Shown here in pieces: positions 40,476-50,351 of a stretch of DNA of 64,000 nt. The notes beneath the pieces are model-generated. The model was given only the letters and a program-made list of their open reading frames with translations, was not told the DNA's origin and did not search any database. Source of the stretch: Wohlfahrtiimonas larvae_A (GTDB taxonomy: Bacteria > Pseudomonadota > Gammaproteobacteria > Cardiobacteriales > Wohlfahrtiimonadaceae); the NCBI GenBank assembly GCA_040394195.1, contig JBEBSR010000003.1:51461-115460 (forward strand). Reading direction: 5' to 3'. Position 1 is the first letter of the stretch; every line of letters begins with the position of its first letter. The translations under genes and the position numbers were made by a program.

Positions 40476-42617
40476 ATGAAAACAATCGTAATGTTGAATG
40501 ATGTCACAGATGTATTTAAAGCAGATGTATTCGAGAATCTGGCAGAAGAGCTTACTGAATCAGGATTTGACTTAATTTACCCTAAAAACTCAGATGATTT
40601 ATTGGACTTGTTACGAAAAAATGCCAGAATTGGCGGTGTGATTTTTGATTGGGATCATCATAATTTGGTGTTAAGCCGAGCAATTTCTAAGATCAATGGG
40701 AAATTGCCTGTTTTTACATTCATCAATGACAATACAATTTTAGATTTTGCATTCAGTGATTTAGCCATCAATATTCATTTCCATAACTATATATTGAATC
40801 ATGTGACAGATATTGTGGATCGCATTGAATTAAAAACTGAAGAATACATCCATGATCTATTACCAACATTCACAAAAGCATTGTTTGATTATGTACGTAA
40901 AGAAAAATATACATTCTGTACGCCAGGGCACATGGGCGGCGCTGCATTTGAACAAAGCCCTGTCGGCTCTCTATTTTATGATTTCTATGGTGAAAATGCG
41001 ATGCGTTCGGATGTTTCTATCTCTGTTGAAGAGTTAGGTTCATTATTAGATCATTCGGGACCACATAAAGAAGCAGAAGAGTTCATTGAAGAAGTATTCA
41101 ATGCTGATCGTAGCTTTATTGTGACGAATGGTACATCTACAGCAAATAAGATTGTTGGTATGTACGCTTGCCCAGCTGGCAGCACAGTTTTAGTGGATCG
41201 TAATTGCCATAAATCTATCACACATTTAATGATGATGACGAATCTTGTGCCAATTTATTTACGCCCAACGCGTAATGCTTACGGTATTTTAGGAGGTATT
41301 CCAAAACATGAATTTACAGAAGAGCATATTCAGAAATTAGTGGATGAAACTCCAAAAGCAACATGGCCAGTGCATGCTGTGATCACAAATTCAACATACG
41401 ATGGGCTGTTCTATAATACTGATTACATTAAAAAAATATTGCCAGTCAATTCTATTCATTTTGATTCTGCTTGGGTGCCTTATACAAATTTCCATCCGAT
41501 TTATGAAGGCAAATCTGGCATGGGCGGTGATCGTATCGAAAGCAAAGTAATTTATGAAACGCAATCTACTCATAAATTGCTCGCCGCATTTTCACAATCT
41601 TCCATGATTCATGTAAAAGGTAAGATCAACGAACGAACCTTTAATGAAGGCTATATGATGCACACAACAACATCGCCGCTGTATAGCATTGTGGCATCAT
41701 GTGAAACGGCAGCTGCGATGATGCAAGGCGAATCAGGTAAGAATTTAATGCAACGGGCGATTGATCGTGCAATGAATTTCCGTAAAGAGATCATTCGTTT
41801 GAAATCAGAATCACCCGATTGGTTTTTTGATGTTTGGCAGCCCAGTAAAATTAATGAAGCTGAATGTTGGCCATTGAATCCTAATAGTCAATGGCATGGT
41901 TTTCCCAAACCCGATGAAGATCATTTATATCTAGATCCTATTAAAGTAACGTTGCTAATGCCAGGAATGGATGCCCAGGGAAAATTAGATAAAACAGGAA
42001 TTCCGGGGTTAGTTGTGGCAAGATTCTTGGATGAATGTGGCATTATTATCGAGAAAACAGGCCCATATACATTGCTATTTTTATTCAGCATGGGCATTGA
42101 TGAAACACGAGCACTGACATTGCTACGCAGTTTGATGGATTTCAAACGCATTTATGATGCCAATCTAACGATTCGTGATGCAATGCCAGATTTATATGCG
42201 GTGAATCCTGAATTCTATGTGGATATGCGTATTCAAGATTTAGCGCAAGGCATTCATCAATTAATGATCAAATATGATCTACCGAATTTGATGTATGAAG
42301 CCTTTGATCATTTACCTGAAATGGAAATGACTCCGCACGAAGCTTATCAAGAAGAGATTAAAGGTAATGTGACAGAATGCCTCTTATCAGAAATGGTGGA
42401 TAAAGTGAGTGCCAATATGATTTTGCCATACCCGCCAGGTGTGCCTTTAATCATGCCAGGTGAAAAAGTTACTAAAGATAATTTACCTGTATTAAGATTT
42501 TTAGAAATGCTCTGCGAGCGCGGCACGCATTATCCGGGTTTTGAAACGGATATTCATGGTGTGTATAAAAATGCAGATGGACAATATGTTGTACGAGTTC
42601 TGACAGAAAATAATTAA
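40476..42617 (+). CDS. cadA: Lysine decarboxylase, CadA/LdcC type
   Basis: This 713-aa PLP enzyme converts lysine to cadaverine and CO2, consuming a proton; in enterics it forms a decamer and serves acid resistance. Domains are an N-terminal wing/response-regulator-like region (residues about 1-130), the aspartate-aminotransferase-fold core, and a C-terminal domain. The PLP lysine is in ETQSTHKLLAAFSQ, near residue 367, with DSAWVPYTNFHPIYEG before it and TNGTSTANKIVGMY earlier. Similarity to CadA/LdcC over the whole length is plain, including FCTPGHMGG and PYPPGVPLIMPGE. No cadB antiporter or cadC regulator is adjacent, so it may be a constitutive LdcC-like enzyme or lie apart from its antiporter. 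Confidence 0.94.
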   Translation: MKTIVMLNDVTDVFKADVFENLAEELTESGFDLIYPKNSDDLLDLLRKNARIGGVIFDWDHHNLVLSRAISKINGKLPVFTFINDNTILDFAFSDLAINIHFHNYILNHVTDIVDRIELKTEEYIHDLLPTFTKALFDYVRKEKYTFCTPGHMGGAAFEQSPVGSLFYDFYGENAMRSDVSISVEELGSLLDHSGPHKEAEEFIEEVFNADRSFIVTNGTSTANKIVGMYACPAGSTVLVDRNCHKSITHLMMMTNLVPIYLRPTRNAYGILGGIPKHEFTEEHIQKLVDETPKATWPVHAVITNSTYDGLFYNTDYIKKILPVNSIHFDSAWVPYTNFHPIYEGKSGMGGDRIESKVIYETQSTHKLLAAFSQSSMIHVKGKINERTFNEGYMMHTTTSPLYSIVASCETAAAMMQGESGKNLMQRAIDRAMNFRKEIIRLKSESPDWFFDVWQPSKINEAECWPLNPNSQWHGFPKPDEDHLYLDPIKVTLLMPGMDAQGKLDKTGIPGLVVARFLDECGIIIEKTGPYTLLFLFSMGIDETRALTLLRSLMDFKRIYDANLTIRDAMPDLYAVNPEFYVDMRIQDLAQGIHQLMIKYDLPNLMYEAFDHLPEMEMTPHEAYQEEIKGNVTECLLSEMVDKVSANMILPYPPGVPLIMPGEKVTKDNLPVLRFLEMLCERGTHYPGFETDIHGVYKNADGQYVVRVLTENN

Positions 42618-42651
42618 TTAATCTAATATTTTTAAAATTATATAATAAAAT

Positions 42652-42684
42652 CCACTTTAAATGTTTAAAGTGGCTTTTATTTTG
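42652..42684. terminator. Terminator of cadA
   Basis: A 10-bp stem CCACTTTAAA/TTTAAAGTGG with a tiny loop, then CTTTTATTTTG. The outer flanks (ATAAAA and TTTTAT) extend the pairing after one mismatch, so it may also serve the convergent gene at 42699. Confidence 0.8.
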
Positions 42685-42698
42685 TTGTTATGAATGGA

Positions 42699-43001
42699 TT
42701 AGATTTGTTTTAAATATTCTGTCTGAATTGTTATATAGTTACATTGCTCAGAGCCTGAATCACATAGATTTTTAATAACTTTATCCATTGCTGCACGGTC
42801 TTTACCATGAGAAAGCGATTCAAAAGCAGTAAGCTGTGCATTTGCATCTACATTTTTTAATTCTTCTTTCACAAAATAGTTCACAGAGTAATTAATAGCT
42901 TCAGTATTATCGAAATCCATTGGATGAACAAAAAAAACAGGTTGGGCTGCTGCTAATGAAAATACTGTACCTAATAATGTTGTAATAATTATTTTTTTCA
43001 T
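42699..43001 (-). CDS. Hypothetical exported protein, 100 aa
   Basis: A Sec signal peptide (MKKIIITTLLGTVFSLAAAQ, cleavage after AAA or AAAQ) precedes about 80 mature residues that are acidic and helical. Two cysteines near the C-terminus (NLCDSGSEQCNY) form a CxxxxxxC pair likely to be a disulfide. GAGGGA lies ahead of the ATG. The family is not known. It converges on cadA; nothing links the two functionally. Confidence 0.6.
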   Translation of the reverse strand: MKKIIITTLLGTVFSLAAAQPVFFVHPMDFDNTEAINYSVNYFVKEELKNVDANAQLTAFESLSHGKDRAAMDKVIKNLCDSGSEQCNYITIQTEYLKQI

Positions 43002-43237
43002 ACTTATTATCCCTCAGTAGTGAATGTTTGTCTTCGTTATGTACATATTAGAACGCTTCTGAGATATGTACAGTTTGATATGAGATAATCCTAGCTACGA
43101 TCAAAATTATAGTTATTAAATGATAAATTTTAAATATTGATAAATAATTATGATTGCAATAAGAATATAGCGGGATAATAATTGACGGTTCTGTTTAGGT
43201 AATTATAAATAATGTTGAAATACCCAATGCAATGGAC

Positions 43238-43270
43238 AATGCCATTGATTACATTTACATCAATGGCATT
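43238..43270. terminator. Hairpin downstream of the ABC/ATC/CMD operon
   Basis: A 12-bp perfect stem AATGCCATTGAT/ATCAATGGCATT with a nine-base loop lies 18 bases after the stop of the CMD-family gene. There is no clean T run on the minus strand, so it may stabilise the transcript 3' end and not terminate it alone. The rest of the gap 43002-43237 is AT-rich with nothing recognisable. Confidence 0.55.
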
Positions 43271-43287
43271 ATTATGATTAATTAAAT

Positions 43288-44397
43288 TTATTCACTTAAC
43301 ACATAAGCTTCACCCAACGATAACATCAATCGATTTGCCCAAGAGAAAAATGCAACGGATTGAATTAAATCTAATAGCTCTAAATCATCTAAGCCTAAAT
43401 CACGTAATTTTTCAATTTGAGCTGGATAAGCAGAGATCGGCGTAGTTGATAGGGAAGCCGATAGATCTGTAATTGCTAATAATCTTTCATCAAAATTTTG
43501 AGCGAGTACTTCGCCAGTTTGAGTTGCAAGTAATTGGTCAACATCATTTTTACGATCTTTGGCTAAATGGCTTGCTTTACGTGCATGGACAGAAGCACAA
43601 TAAATACAGCCATTCACTTTACTGACAACAGCTGCCGCATATTCACGTTCCCAGCGTGGTAAACCTTCAGATGTATAGAAAACGCCGCGATCAATTAAAG
43701 TGCGGAGTTCTAAAATCTTGCTTTGGTGAGCCAAAAGCAAAAAGTATTCAGAAGTGATTTGTCCCATTTTTCTCATTACATCAGCTTCTTCATCACTCAA
43801 TGTAGAAGCATCTCGTGCATTTAACCAACTTTCCCAACCCAATTGATCTTGAGTAAAGGCAGTTGGTGCAATTCTGCCTTGTGCTGTATGCGTTTCTTTG
43901 TTCCAAATACCCGCAGTTATAGGCTGAGTAATTGATCTATTAGATTTGCCATCTAATAGTAAAATGCCATCAATTAATCTTGCTTGATATGTTACAAATG
44001 TGACTAACTGCGCCAATAATAGAAAATCTTTTTCATGCCAACCGGATTCAATAACAGCATTGACTAATGCTTTATTGGCTTGTTTAGGCTTTTCAATGAT
44101 CACATCCACATATTTTAATGCGGCTTCATATTGCCCAGAATCTAATTGGGTATCTGAAGCATTTAATTGTGCTGCATAATAATCTGCCAATAATTTACTG
44201 CCAGTTTTGTGGGCGACTTGTTCAGCTAGATAGAATTGTATAGGCTGCGTTAAGCGTTCTGATTCTGTTGAGAAAATAGTTTCAAAAGCCAGTTGTAAAT
44301 TATCAGTTGCGACATCACGTATTAAACGTGCTTCCGCAAGTTTAGATTGTGGATCTAATTCAGTTAATTGATTCACTAAATCTTGTTGAATAGTCAT
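43288..44397 (-). CDS. Two-domain carboxymuconolactone decarboxylase/AhpD-like protein
   Basis: This 369-aa protein has two related all-helical halves. The C-terminal half (residues about 190-369) is an AhpD-like peroxidase-related domain with the redox motif C264-IY-C267 and His271 (NGCIYCASVHARKASHL). The N-terminal half matches the CMD fold but lacks the CxxC. The arrangement resembles a fusion of the proteins known as Avi_7170 and Avi_7169 families, which occur near ABC transporters in other proteobacteria; I recall this but cannot confirm it. It follows the ATC-hydrolase frame by eight bases and is the last gene of the operon. A role in a thiol- or peroxide-dependent step of using the imported compound is inference. 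Confidence 0.8.
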   Translation of the reverse strand: MTIQQDLVNQLTELDPQSKLAEARLIRDVATDNLQLAFETIFSTESERLTQPIQFYLAEQVAHKTGSKLLADYYAAQLNASDTQLDSGQYEAALKYVDVIIEKPKQANKALVNAVIESGWHEKDFLLLAQLVTFVTYQARLIDGILLLDGKSNRSITQPITAGIWNKETHTAQGRIAPTAFTQDQLGWESWLNARDASTLSDEEADVMRKMGQITSEYFLLLAHQSKILELRTLIDRGVFYTSEGLPRWEREYAAAVVSKVNGCIYCASVHARKASHLAKDRKNDVDQLLATQTGEVLAQNFDERLLAITDLSASLSTTPISAYPAQIEKLRDLGLDDLELLDLIQSVAFFSWANRLMLSLGEAYVLSE

Positions 44398-44405
44398 AAT
44401 TCTAA

Positions 44406-44887
44406 TTACTCCTGTTTCTCAGCTTGGTAGCAAAAATCACAGAATCCATCACCATTCATGATGGTATGTGGGCGCGTGAGCTTAACGTCAGGTGCATAAC
44501 CTTCTATGAATTTAGCATCACGATTGCAAGATAAAAGGAAGCCGATATCACCCAATCCCATGCCATGATACATTTCTGCATATTTACAGCGATTCACTTG
44601 ATATTCATAGCAATCTGAATTGTTTGTGAGCACATCAATATCTAAAGCATCATCTTTTTCCCATAGATATTGCAAAGCCACAAAGCTTTCAATATTAGTT
44701 TTGCCATCGATTTTTTGCTCGCGAATGATTTACCTGCATCGATTGCAGCTTGTGCGATGGCTTCTTCCACAACTTTGCGAGCTGCTTCTAAGCCAAATTC
44801 ACGTTTCATGATTTCGTAAATGGGCTTAATGATTTCAGCTTCAATTTTTCGGCGTTGTAAAATACCAATTTCTTCATTCATAGACAT
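44406..44887 (-). pseudogene. L-2-amino-thiazoline-4-carboxylate (ATC) hydrolase family protein, frameshifted
   Basis: Two overlapping frames together make one ATC-hydrolase-like protein of about 160 aa. The N-terminal frame (from 44887) reads RRKIEAEIIKPIYEIMKREF and on to SFASKK. The C-terminal frame continues IDGKTNIESFVALQYLWEKD, then NRCKYAEMYHGMGLGDIGFLLSC and LTRPHTIMNGDGFCDFCY, all typical of the family. They are out of register at a run of six A residues on the coding strand (44711-44716). One extra A, or a -1 slip, restores the full protein. The family opens the thiazoline ring of ATC on the way to cysteine. The break may be real, a sequencing error, or slippage-controlled. GGGAGA precedes the ATG. 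Confidence 0.82.
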
Positions 44888-44910
44888 AATTTTCTCCCTG
44901 CATATTTAAC

Positions 44911-47283
44911 TTAAATTTTGTTCTGTTGTACAAAGCGTGCCAATCGTGGATCTGTTGTATTTTGGAAACTTTCTGGTGATCCATCGTGCAATACTTTGCC
45001 ATTTTCCATAAAGATGACTCTATCAGAAACTTTGAAAGCAAATGATAATTCATGTGTCACCATGATCATTGTCATTCCTTCTTTTGCAAGCTCTTCAATC
45101 ACTGTTAATACATCATTCACTAATTCAGGATCCAACGCGGATGTTGGCTCATCAAACAGCATAATAGAAGGTTGCATTGCTAAAGCTCTTGCAATGGCAA
45201 CACGTTGCTGTTGTCCACCAGATAATTGGTGAGGATATTTATGAGCATGTGCTAATAATCCAACTTTATCTAACATGGCTAATGAGCGTATTTTGATCTC
45301 TTCTGCTGTACCTAATTGATGATAAAGTGGTGCCATCATGACATTTTCTAGAGCTGTTTTGTGTTGAATCAAGTTAAAGTTTTGGAAAACCATACCAATG
45401 TGAACAATGTGGCGATTGTAATCAGCTAAATCAACTTTCTGCTCAGATTCTAAGCCATATAAAAATGGAGAACCTTCCAGTCGAATGATGCCTGTATTTA
45501 ATGATTCTAAGCCATTAATTGTGCGTAATAATGTCGTTTTACCAGAGCCTGATGGACCAATGATTGTTGTCACTTCTGACCATTTAAATGCAAGATTTAA
45601 ATCCTTAAAGACAGTATTGTCATTGTATCGTTTACTTGCAGCTTTGATTTCAATCGCAAAGTTACCTTGGCGTTCATTACTCAATTGGCTATATTGCGTT
45701 AATGCTTGATGATCCAATTGAATATCATCTTCTTTCTCGTTATTGCGCTGTGTTACATCTAGCTTATTTTCGAGTTTGCGCAATAAATAAGTGATCACAC
45801 TCACAATTAAAATGTAGTAGAAAGCAACAGCTAATAGCGTTTCCATCACTAAGAAATTGCGAGTATATAATTGTTGACCCACTAATAAAATTTCTGTGAG
45901 TGAAATGACAGAAACCAAAGAAGTTAATTTAACAATAGTGATGTATTGATTAGCTAAAGGTGGCAGGGCGATTCTTAAAGCTTGCGGAATAATGATGAGC
46001 TTTTGAATCCCTAAAAATGGAATACCTAAAGCTTTACCTGCTTCTGTTTGTCCTTTAGGAATTGCTTGTAAAGCACCACGATGAATTTCTGCCATATAAG
46101 CGCTTTCACTTAAGACTAATGCAATAAGCCCTGCGATGAATGAGCTTGACAATAATACGGAACTTGCAGGCCAAAACTGTGGCAAGTTATAGATAAAAAT
46201 TAATAACACTAATAATGGCAAGCTTCTAAAGAACCAAATATAAGTCGCTGCTGATTGTTGTAATGCGCAATTTTTAGATTGGCGCATTAATGCTAAAACA
46301 AAACCAAAAGCAAGCGCTAAAAACCAAGTCAATGTGCTTAACTGGATGACAGTTAATGTTGCTTTCCAGAAATCTTTATTGATCAGCAAACTGCCCAAAT
46401 ACTCCCAATTGAAGCCTTTTTGTACAGCTTGTGGCGCATCATCAATGGATAAATTATTGGCTAAAATTAAATCTTCACTAGGGAATGCTAGGTTATATTT
46501 TTTGAGCAATGTTTCATATTCACCTGAATCTTTCATTGCTTGGATATGTTGCTGAACTTCTGCTTTCAATGCTTTGTTATGTTTATTGAATGCTAAACCA
46601 ATCAATACAGGATCAATCATCTCTTTCGTGCTGATGACTAAGCGATCACCTAATTGATTCATGACCATTTGTGCAACGGCTGCATCTTCATATTGAACAT
46701 CTACGCCTTTGGATAATAACGCTTGAGCAGCTTCTGGTGCACTTGGATATTCTTTAACAACAATTGCACCCAATCCATTTGGCATACAATAATTGGCTGT
46801 AACATCATTTAACGTTGGAATCCATGAAGCACCTTTCATGGAGGAAATGCTTTTGCCACATAAATCTTTCAAATTTTGTGGTCGATAATCATTTTCTTTG
46901 CGAACAACTAAAACACCACCTGTTTGTAAATAAGGCAAAAAGTCCACTTGTTTAGCGCGTTGAGGATTGATGTAAAGGGCAGAAGCCACTAAATCATAAT
47001 GATCAGCATTTAAGCCAATGATAATGTTTTCAATGCGCGTATCTTTAAATACTGCTTTGCCACCCATTTTTTCCGCCAATAATCTAGTGAAATCAGGGTC
47101 GAATCCACTAGGTTGACCATTGTCTAAATATGCATAAGGTGCATAAGTTAAATCTATACCTATAGCGAGTTCATTGTTTTTAATTGTATTTTCACTGGCA
47201 AAGGATAGTGGTGAGGCTAATATCAGGAGTGAAAAAAGGAGTTGAAGAGGAGTTTTAAAGATGTGCCACATATTGATTCTCAT
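44911..47283 (-). CDS. Amino-acid ABC importer in one polypeptide: binding protein, permease and ATPase fused
   Basis: This 790-aa protein carries a complete polar amino-acid importer. Residues 1-29 are a signal sequence. About 35-265 is a family 3 periplasmic binding domain (IGIDLTYAPYAYLDNGQPSG). About 300-503 is a HisM/GlnP-type permease with the EAA loop EIHRGALQAIPKGQTEAGKA at 399-418. About 543-790 is the ATPase with Walker A GPSGSGKTT (576-584), LSGGQQQRV (687-695) and IMLFDEPT (707-714). A chain with all three parts is unusual in Gram-negative bacteria, where they are normally separate genes. It begins an operon with the ATC-hydrolase and CMD genes, suggesting a sulfur-containing amino acid or thiazoline as cargo; this is inference. 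Met5 is an alternative start. Confidence 0.92.
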   Translation of the reverse strand: MRINMWHIFKTPLQLLFSLLILASPLSFASENTIKNNELAIGIDLTYAPYAYLDNGQPSGFDPDFTRLLAEKMGGKAVFKDTRIENIIIGLNADHYDLVASALYINPQRAKQVDFLPYLQTGGVLVVRKENDYRPQNLKDLCGKSISSMKGASWIPTLNDVTANYCMPNGLGAIVVKEYPSAPEAAQALLSKGVDVQYEDAAVAQMVMNQLGDRLVISTKEMIDPVLIGLAFNKHNKALKAEVQQHIQAMKDSGEYETLLKKYNLAFPSEDLILANNLSIDDAPQAVQKGFNWEYLGSLLINKDFWKATLTVIQLSTLTWFLALAFGFVLALMRQSKNCALQQSAATYIWFFRSLPLLVLLIFIYNLPQFWPASSVLLSSSFIAGLIALVLSESAYMAEIHRGALQAIPKGQTEAGKALGIPFLGIQKLIIIPQALRIALPPLANQYITIVKLTSLVSVISLTEILLVGQQLYTRNFLVMETLLAVAFYYILIVSVITYLLRKLENKLDVTQRNNEKEDDIQLDHQALTQYSQLSNERQGNFAIEIKAASKRYNDNTVFKDLNLAFKWSEVTTIIGPSGSGKTTLLRTINGLESLNTGIIRLEGSPFLYGLESEQKVDLADYNRHIVHIGMVFQNFNLIQHKTALENVMMAPLYHQLGTAEEIKIRSLAMLDKVGLLAHAHKYPHQLSGGQQQRVAIARALAMQPSIMLFDEPTSALDPELVNDVLTVIEELAKEGMTMIMVTHELSFAFKVSDRVIFMENGKVLHDGSPESFQNTTDPRLARFVQQNKI

Positions 47284-47432
47284 AAATCATACTAAAATTG
47301 CATGTTATATATGTTAATAAAAAGAGTCAATAGAAAAGAGTTAAAATGGCATGTAGTGTTTACACACAATTCACCCTATAATGAAAATACTCATAAAATT
47401 AAATAATCATGAGATAAAATAGGGAGAGCAAA

Positions 47433-50351
47433 ATGGCCGCACATATTTCACGACGTGGTTTCATCAAATTAGGCGCGATTGCGGGCATTACGGTGATGAT
47501 TGGCAAATTGCCATTTGCAAATGCTACACAGGTTAATTCAGGGCCATCATCTACAGATTGGATTGACAAAAACGGTAAAGCTAAGTTTCGTTGGGATGCC
47601 ATTCGTAAAGTGACAGGGCATAAAAATTTTGCGCGTGATTATCGTGCTAAAGATATTCCAGGTTGGCCAGAGCAACAAAGTTATGCCTTTATGTTGAAGT
47701 CTGTTCATGCAGATCGAACTTTTGAAGGTATTGATTTATCCATTTTGGGCTATGCATTACAGCCTGATGTTTTAATCTTGCAAGAGGATTTGATGAAGGA
47801 TGGTTTCAACATCCCGCAAGATACGAGCAATGGTAAAGGATTTTATGGCTCAAACATTTTAGTACCACAAGGTGAAACACCGCCAATTTTAGGTCATCCT
47901 GTGGCGATTTTGATTTATAACGACTTTGCACGATTCAATTCAGCACAGCGAATGTTACGTTTTAATCAAGATGTTGTGAAATATGGTGAAATTACAGGCA
48001 TCAAACCACCCAAAAATTATGGTGCAGCACGTTATGTAAGAATTGGCGGTGCAACACCTTATGATCGTTCAGTCTTTTCACCTTATACAGATGCCGCTAT
48101 TAAAGGTGCGTTTGATGGCAATAATGTTGTGTGGCCACCTTTTACACCGCATCAAAAGCCAGCAACCATTCCTGCCATTGTTCGTAAAGATCGTGGCGGT
48201 GGTTTTATTCATGCGTTGCATCAAGCAGATAAAAAGCCAGATACACAAGGTATTGGCATGGATCATGCAGCGAGCTTATCCAAAGCAATTGAAGATGCTA
48301 AAAATGATCCCAATAAATTTGTTTTAGAGCGTAAAGGATCCTCTCAATCTATTGATCCATGTGCGATGGAACCTGATAACTGCAATGCTTGGTATGATGC
48401 CGAACAGAAAATATTGCATGTTTTGACAGCTACGCAATCTCCTGCGGGCGTTGCTGATATGGCAGCAAAGCTCTCTGAAGGTAAAAAGCAGTTTCCTGTA
48501 GAAACTATTATGTTGCTTACAGGATCAACAGTTGGTTATGGTTCAAAAGACTATTCAGTTTTCCCAATTTATGCGATGGCAGCAAGTTTTTATAGCAAAT
48601 ATCCAGTCAGAATGGCGAATGATCGCTACGAGCAGTTCCAAATGGGCATGAAGCGCCATGCTGTGGATATGGATGTCACAATCATGGGCGATCGTACAAC
48701 TGGTAAATTTGAAGTAATCAAAGGTACTTATAGCTGTAATGGCGGTGGACGAGAGAATTTGTCCGTTGCTGTTTCCCATGTTGCTGTTCGTGGTGCTCAA
48801 TCCATTTATTATTTCCCAAATTCTGATTTAACAGCATTAGCAATGGCAACGCCAGCTGTAGAAGCAGGCTCAATGCGTGGCTTTGGTTCCTTGCAATCTA
48901 TGGCTGTCACTGAGCTGATGGTGGATGAAATTGCATCAGAATTGAAAATTAGCCCAATTGAATTACGCCGTAGAAATGCAATTTTGGAAGGTTATCCAAA
49001 TACGCAAGGTGGAATCATTGCAGGCGATCCACGCAATGTAGAAATGCTGAATATGGCAGAGAAACACCCTTTATGGATCAATCGAGATCAGAAAAAATTA
49101 GAATTTGATCAATCCAATCCTGGAAAATTATATGGCGTCGGCTTTGCACAAGTTCAGCAAGTTTATGGCTCTAGCGGCGTGCCAACCATTCTATCTTTAT
49201 CATTTGATAAAAATGGCAAATTAACCATGCGCCATTGTGTGCAAGAGATTGGTACAGGCGGGACAACAGCTCAGCAAGTGATGATCTGGAATGCTTTAGG
49301 TAAAGCGCCTGATGTTGTAGAGTTTGGCGTGACTGAATTTGATGAGTTGCCATTAAAAACTGGCTGGGCAGATCAAAAGAAACAAGATGAATTATCTAAA
49401 ACTGATCCTTATTGGACTCCGGGATTAATTCCAGATATGAGTTCTTCAAGTGGTGTTTATTACATTGGCTTTGGCACGCGCCAAGCAGGTAAATTCTTAT
49501 TAGAAAATACTTTATGGCCAGCAGCTAAAGCAATTTGGAGCGAAGGAATTGGTGGTGGAACCTTTAGTAGCCTGAATGTTGAATTATCTGATATTCGCGT
49601 AGGGCCAGATGGCATTGGTGGCGGTGGGATGAAACCATTACCTTTTGATATATTGGCTAAAAAAGCTCATGAGATGGGATTGATCACAGGCGTTGCTGTA
49701 CATGCTTATTCCAGCTGGCAATGGGCAAGGGCAGATTTTGATATTCCTACAGTTGGAATGACGAATTTACCATTGGATGCGCTTGCTGTTCAATATGGTG
49801 AAGGTGCACCAAAACAATTGCGTGATCAAATGACAACAGGTGGTTTTCACTTTATTAAACGCAAGCAAGCATTTTATCCACCGACAGATCGCTCAGGTGC
49901 TGATCCCACAACTGTAACGCCTGCATCATGTTTGGTGGAATTGAATGTGAATACATTTACAGGTGAAGTGGAAATTATGCGCCATCATATGATGATGGAT
50001 CCAGGTACTATGATTGTACCTGAATTAGTTTCAGGGCAGATCCAAGGTGGTACAGCAATGGGGATTGGGCATGCATTGATGGAGGAAATGCCATTGTATG
50101 AAGATGGGCCAGGTAATGGTACTTGGAACTTTAACCGATATGTGCTGCCAAGAGCGAAAGATGTTGCAGTTTGGCAACAAACGACAGATTATTTGCCACC
50201 ATTATCAGAAACTTCACCACCAAAAGGCATGGCAGAACTTGGCATGATTCCAATATTACCTGCCACAAGTAGTGCATTAACACATGCAACAGGCAAACGT
50301 TTCTATGAGTTCCCAATCACACCAGAAAAAATTAAAAAGGCATTATCATGA
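47433..50351 (+). CDS. Molybdenum hydroxylase large subunit, Tat-exported (aldehyde / isoquinoline oxidoreductase type)
   Basis: This is a 972-aa catalytic subunit of the xanthine-oxidase superfamily, IorB/AldH-like branch, binding molybdopterin cytosine dinucleotide. The N-terminus ISRRGFIKLGAIAGITVMIG is a twin-arginine signal, so the enzyme works in the periplasm. Later there is GSMRGFGSLQSMAVTELM (a Mo-pterin contact segment), CVQEIGTGGTTAQQVM, and the terminal KGMAELGMIPILPATSSAL, where the Glu corresponds to the active-site base of the family. AGGGAGA precedes the ATG. Its stop overlaps the 2Fe-2S gene start (ATGA). With the cytochrome gene downstream the assembly looks like the membrane aldehyde dehydrogenases of acetic acid bacteria. 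The substrate is not determined. Confidence 0.9.
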   Translation: MAAHISRRGFIKLGAIAGITVMIGKLPFANATQVNSGPSSTDWIDKNGKAKFRWDAIRKVTGHKNFARDYRAKDIPGWPEQQSYAFMLKSVHADRTFEGIDLSILGYALQPDVLILQEDLMKDGFNIPQDTSNGKGFYGSNILVPQGETPPILGHPVAILIYNDFARFNSAQRMLRFNQDVVKYGEITGIKPPKNYGAARYVRIGGATPYDRSVFSPYTDAAIKGAFDGNNVVWPPFTPHQKPATIPAIVRKDRGGGFIHALHQADKKPDTQGIGMDHAASLSKAIEDAKNDPNKFVLERKGSSQSIDPCAMEPDNCNAWYDAEQKILHVLTATQSPAGVADMAAKLSEGKKQFPVETIMLLTGSTVGYGSKDYSVFPIYAMAASFYSKYPVRMANDRYEQFQMGMKRHAVDMDVTIMGDRTTGKFEVIKGTYSCNGGGRENLSVAVSHVAVRGAQSIYYFPNSDLTALAMATPAVEAGSMRGFGSLQSMAVTELMVDEIASELKISPIELRRRNAILEGYPNTQGGIIAGDPRNVEMLNMAEKHPLWINRDQKKLEFDQSNPGKLYGVGFAQVQQVYGSSGVPTILSLSFDKNGKLTMRHCVQEIGTGGTTAQQVMIWNALGKAPDVVEFGVTEFDELPLKTGWADQKKQDELSKTDPYWTPGLIPDMSSSSGVYYIGFGTRQAGKFLLENTLWPAAKAIWSEGIGGGTFSSLNVELSDIRVGPDGIGGGGMKPLPFDILAKKAHEMGLITGVAVHAYSSWQWARADFDIPTVGMTNLPLDALAVQYGEGAPKQLRDQMTTGGFHFIKRKQAFYPPTDRSGADPTTVTPASCLVELNVNTFTGEVEIMRHHMMMDPGTMIVPELVSGQIQGGTAMGIGHALMEEMPLYEDGPGNGTWNFNRYVLPRAKDVAVWQQTTDYLPPLSETSPPKGMAELGMIPILPATSSALTHATGKRFYEFPITPEKIKKALS

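Noticed and set aside
47284..47432. TATAAT at 47377-47382 as promoter of the molybdenum hydroxylase operon
   Set aside because: The -10 is perfect but the only good -35 (TTTACA) is just 12 bases away, and no proper -35 exists at 16-18 bases. It remains possible as an activator-dependent promoter but cannot be supported.
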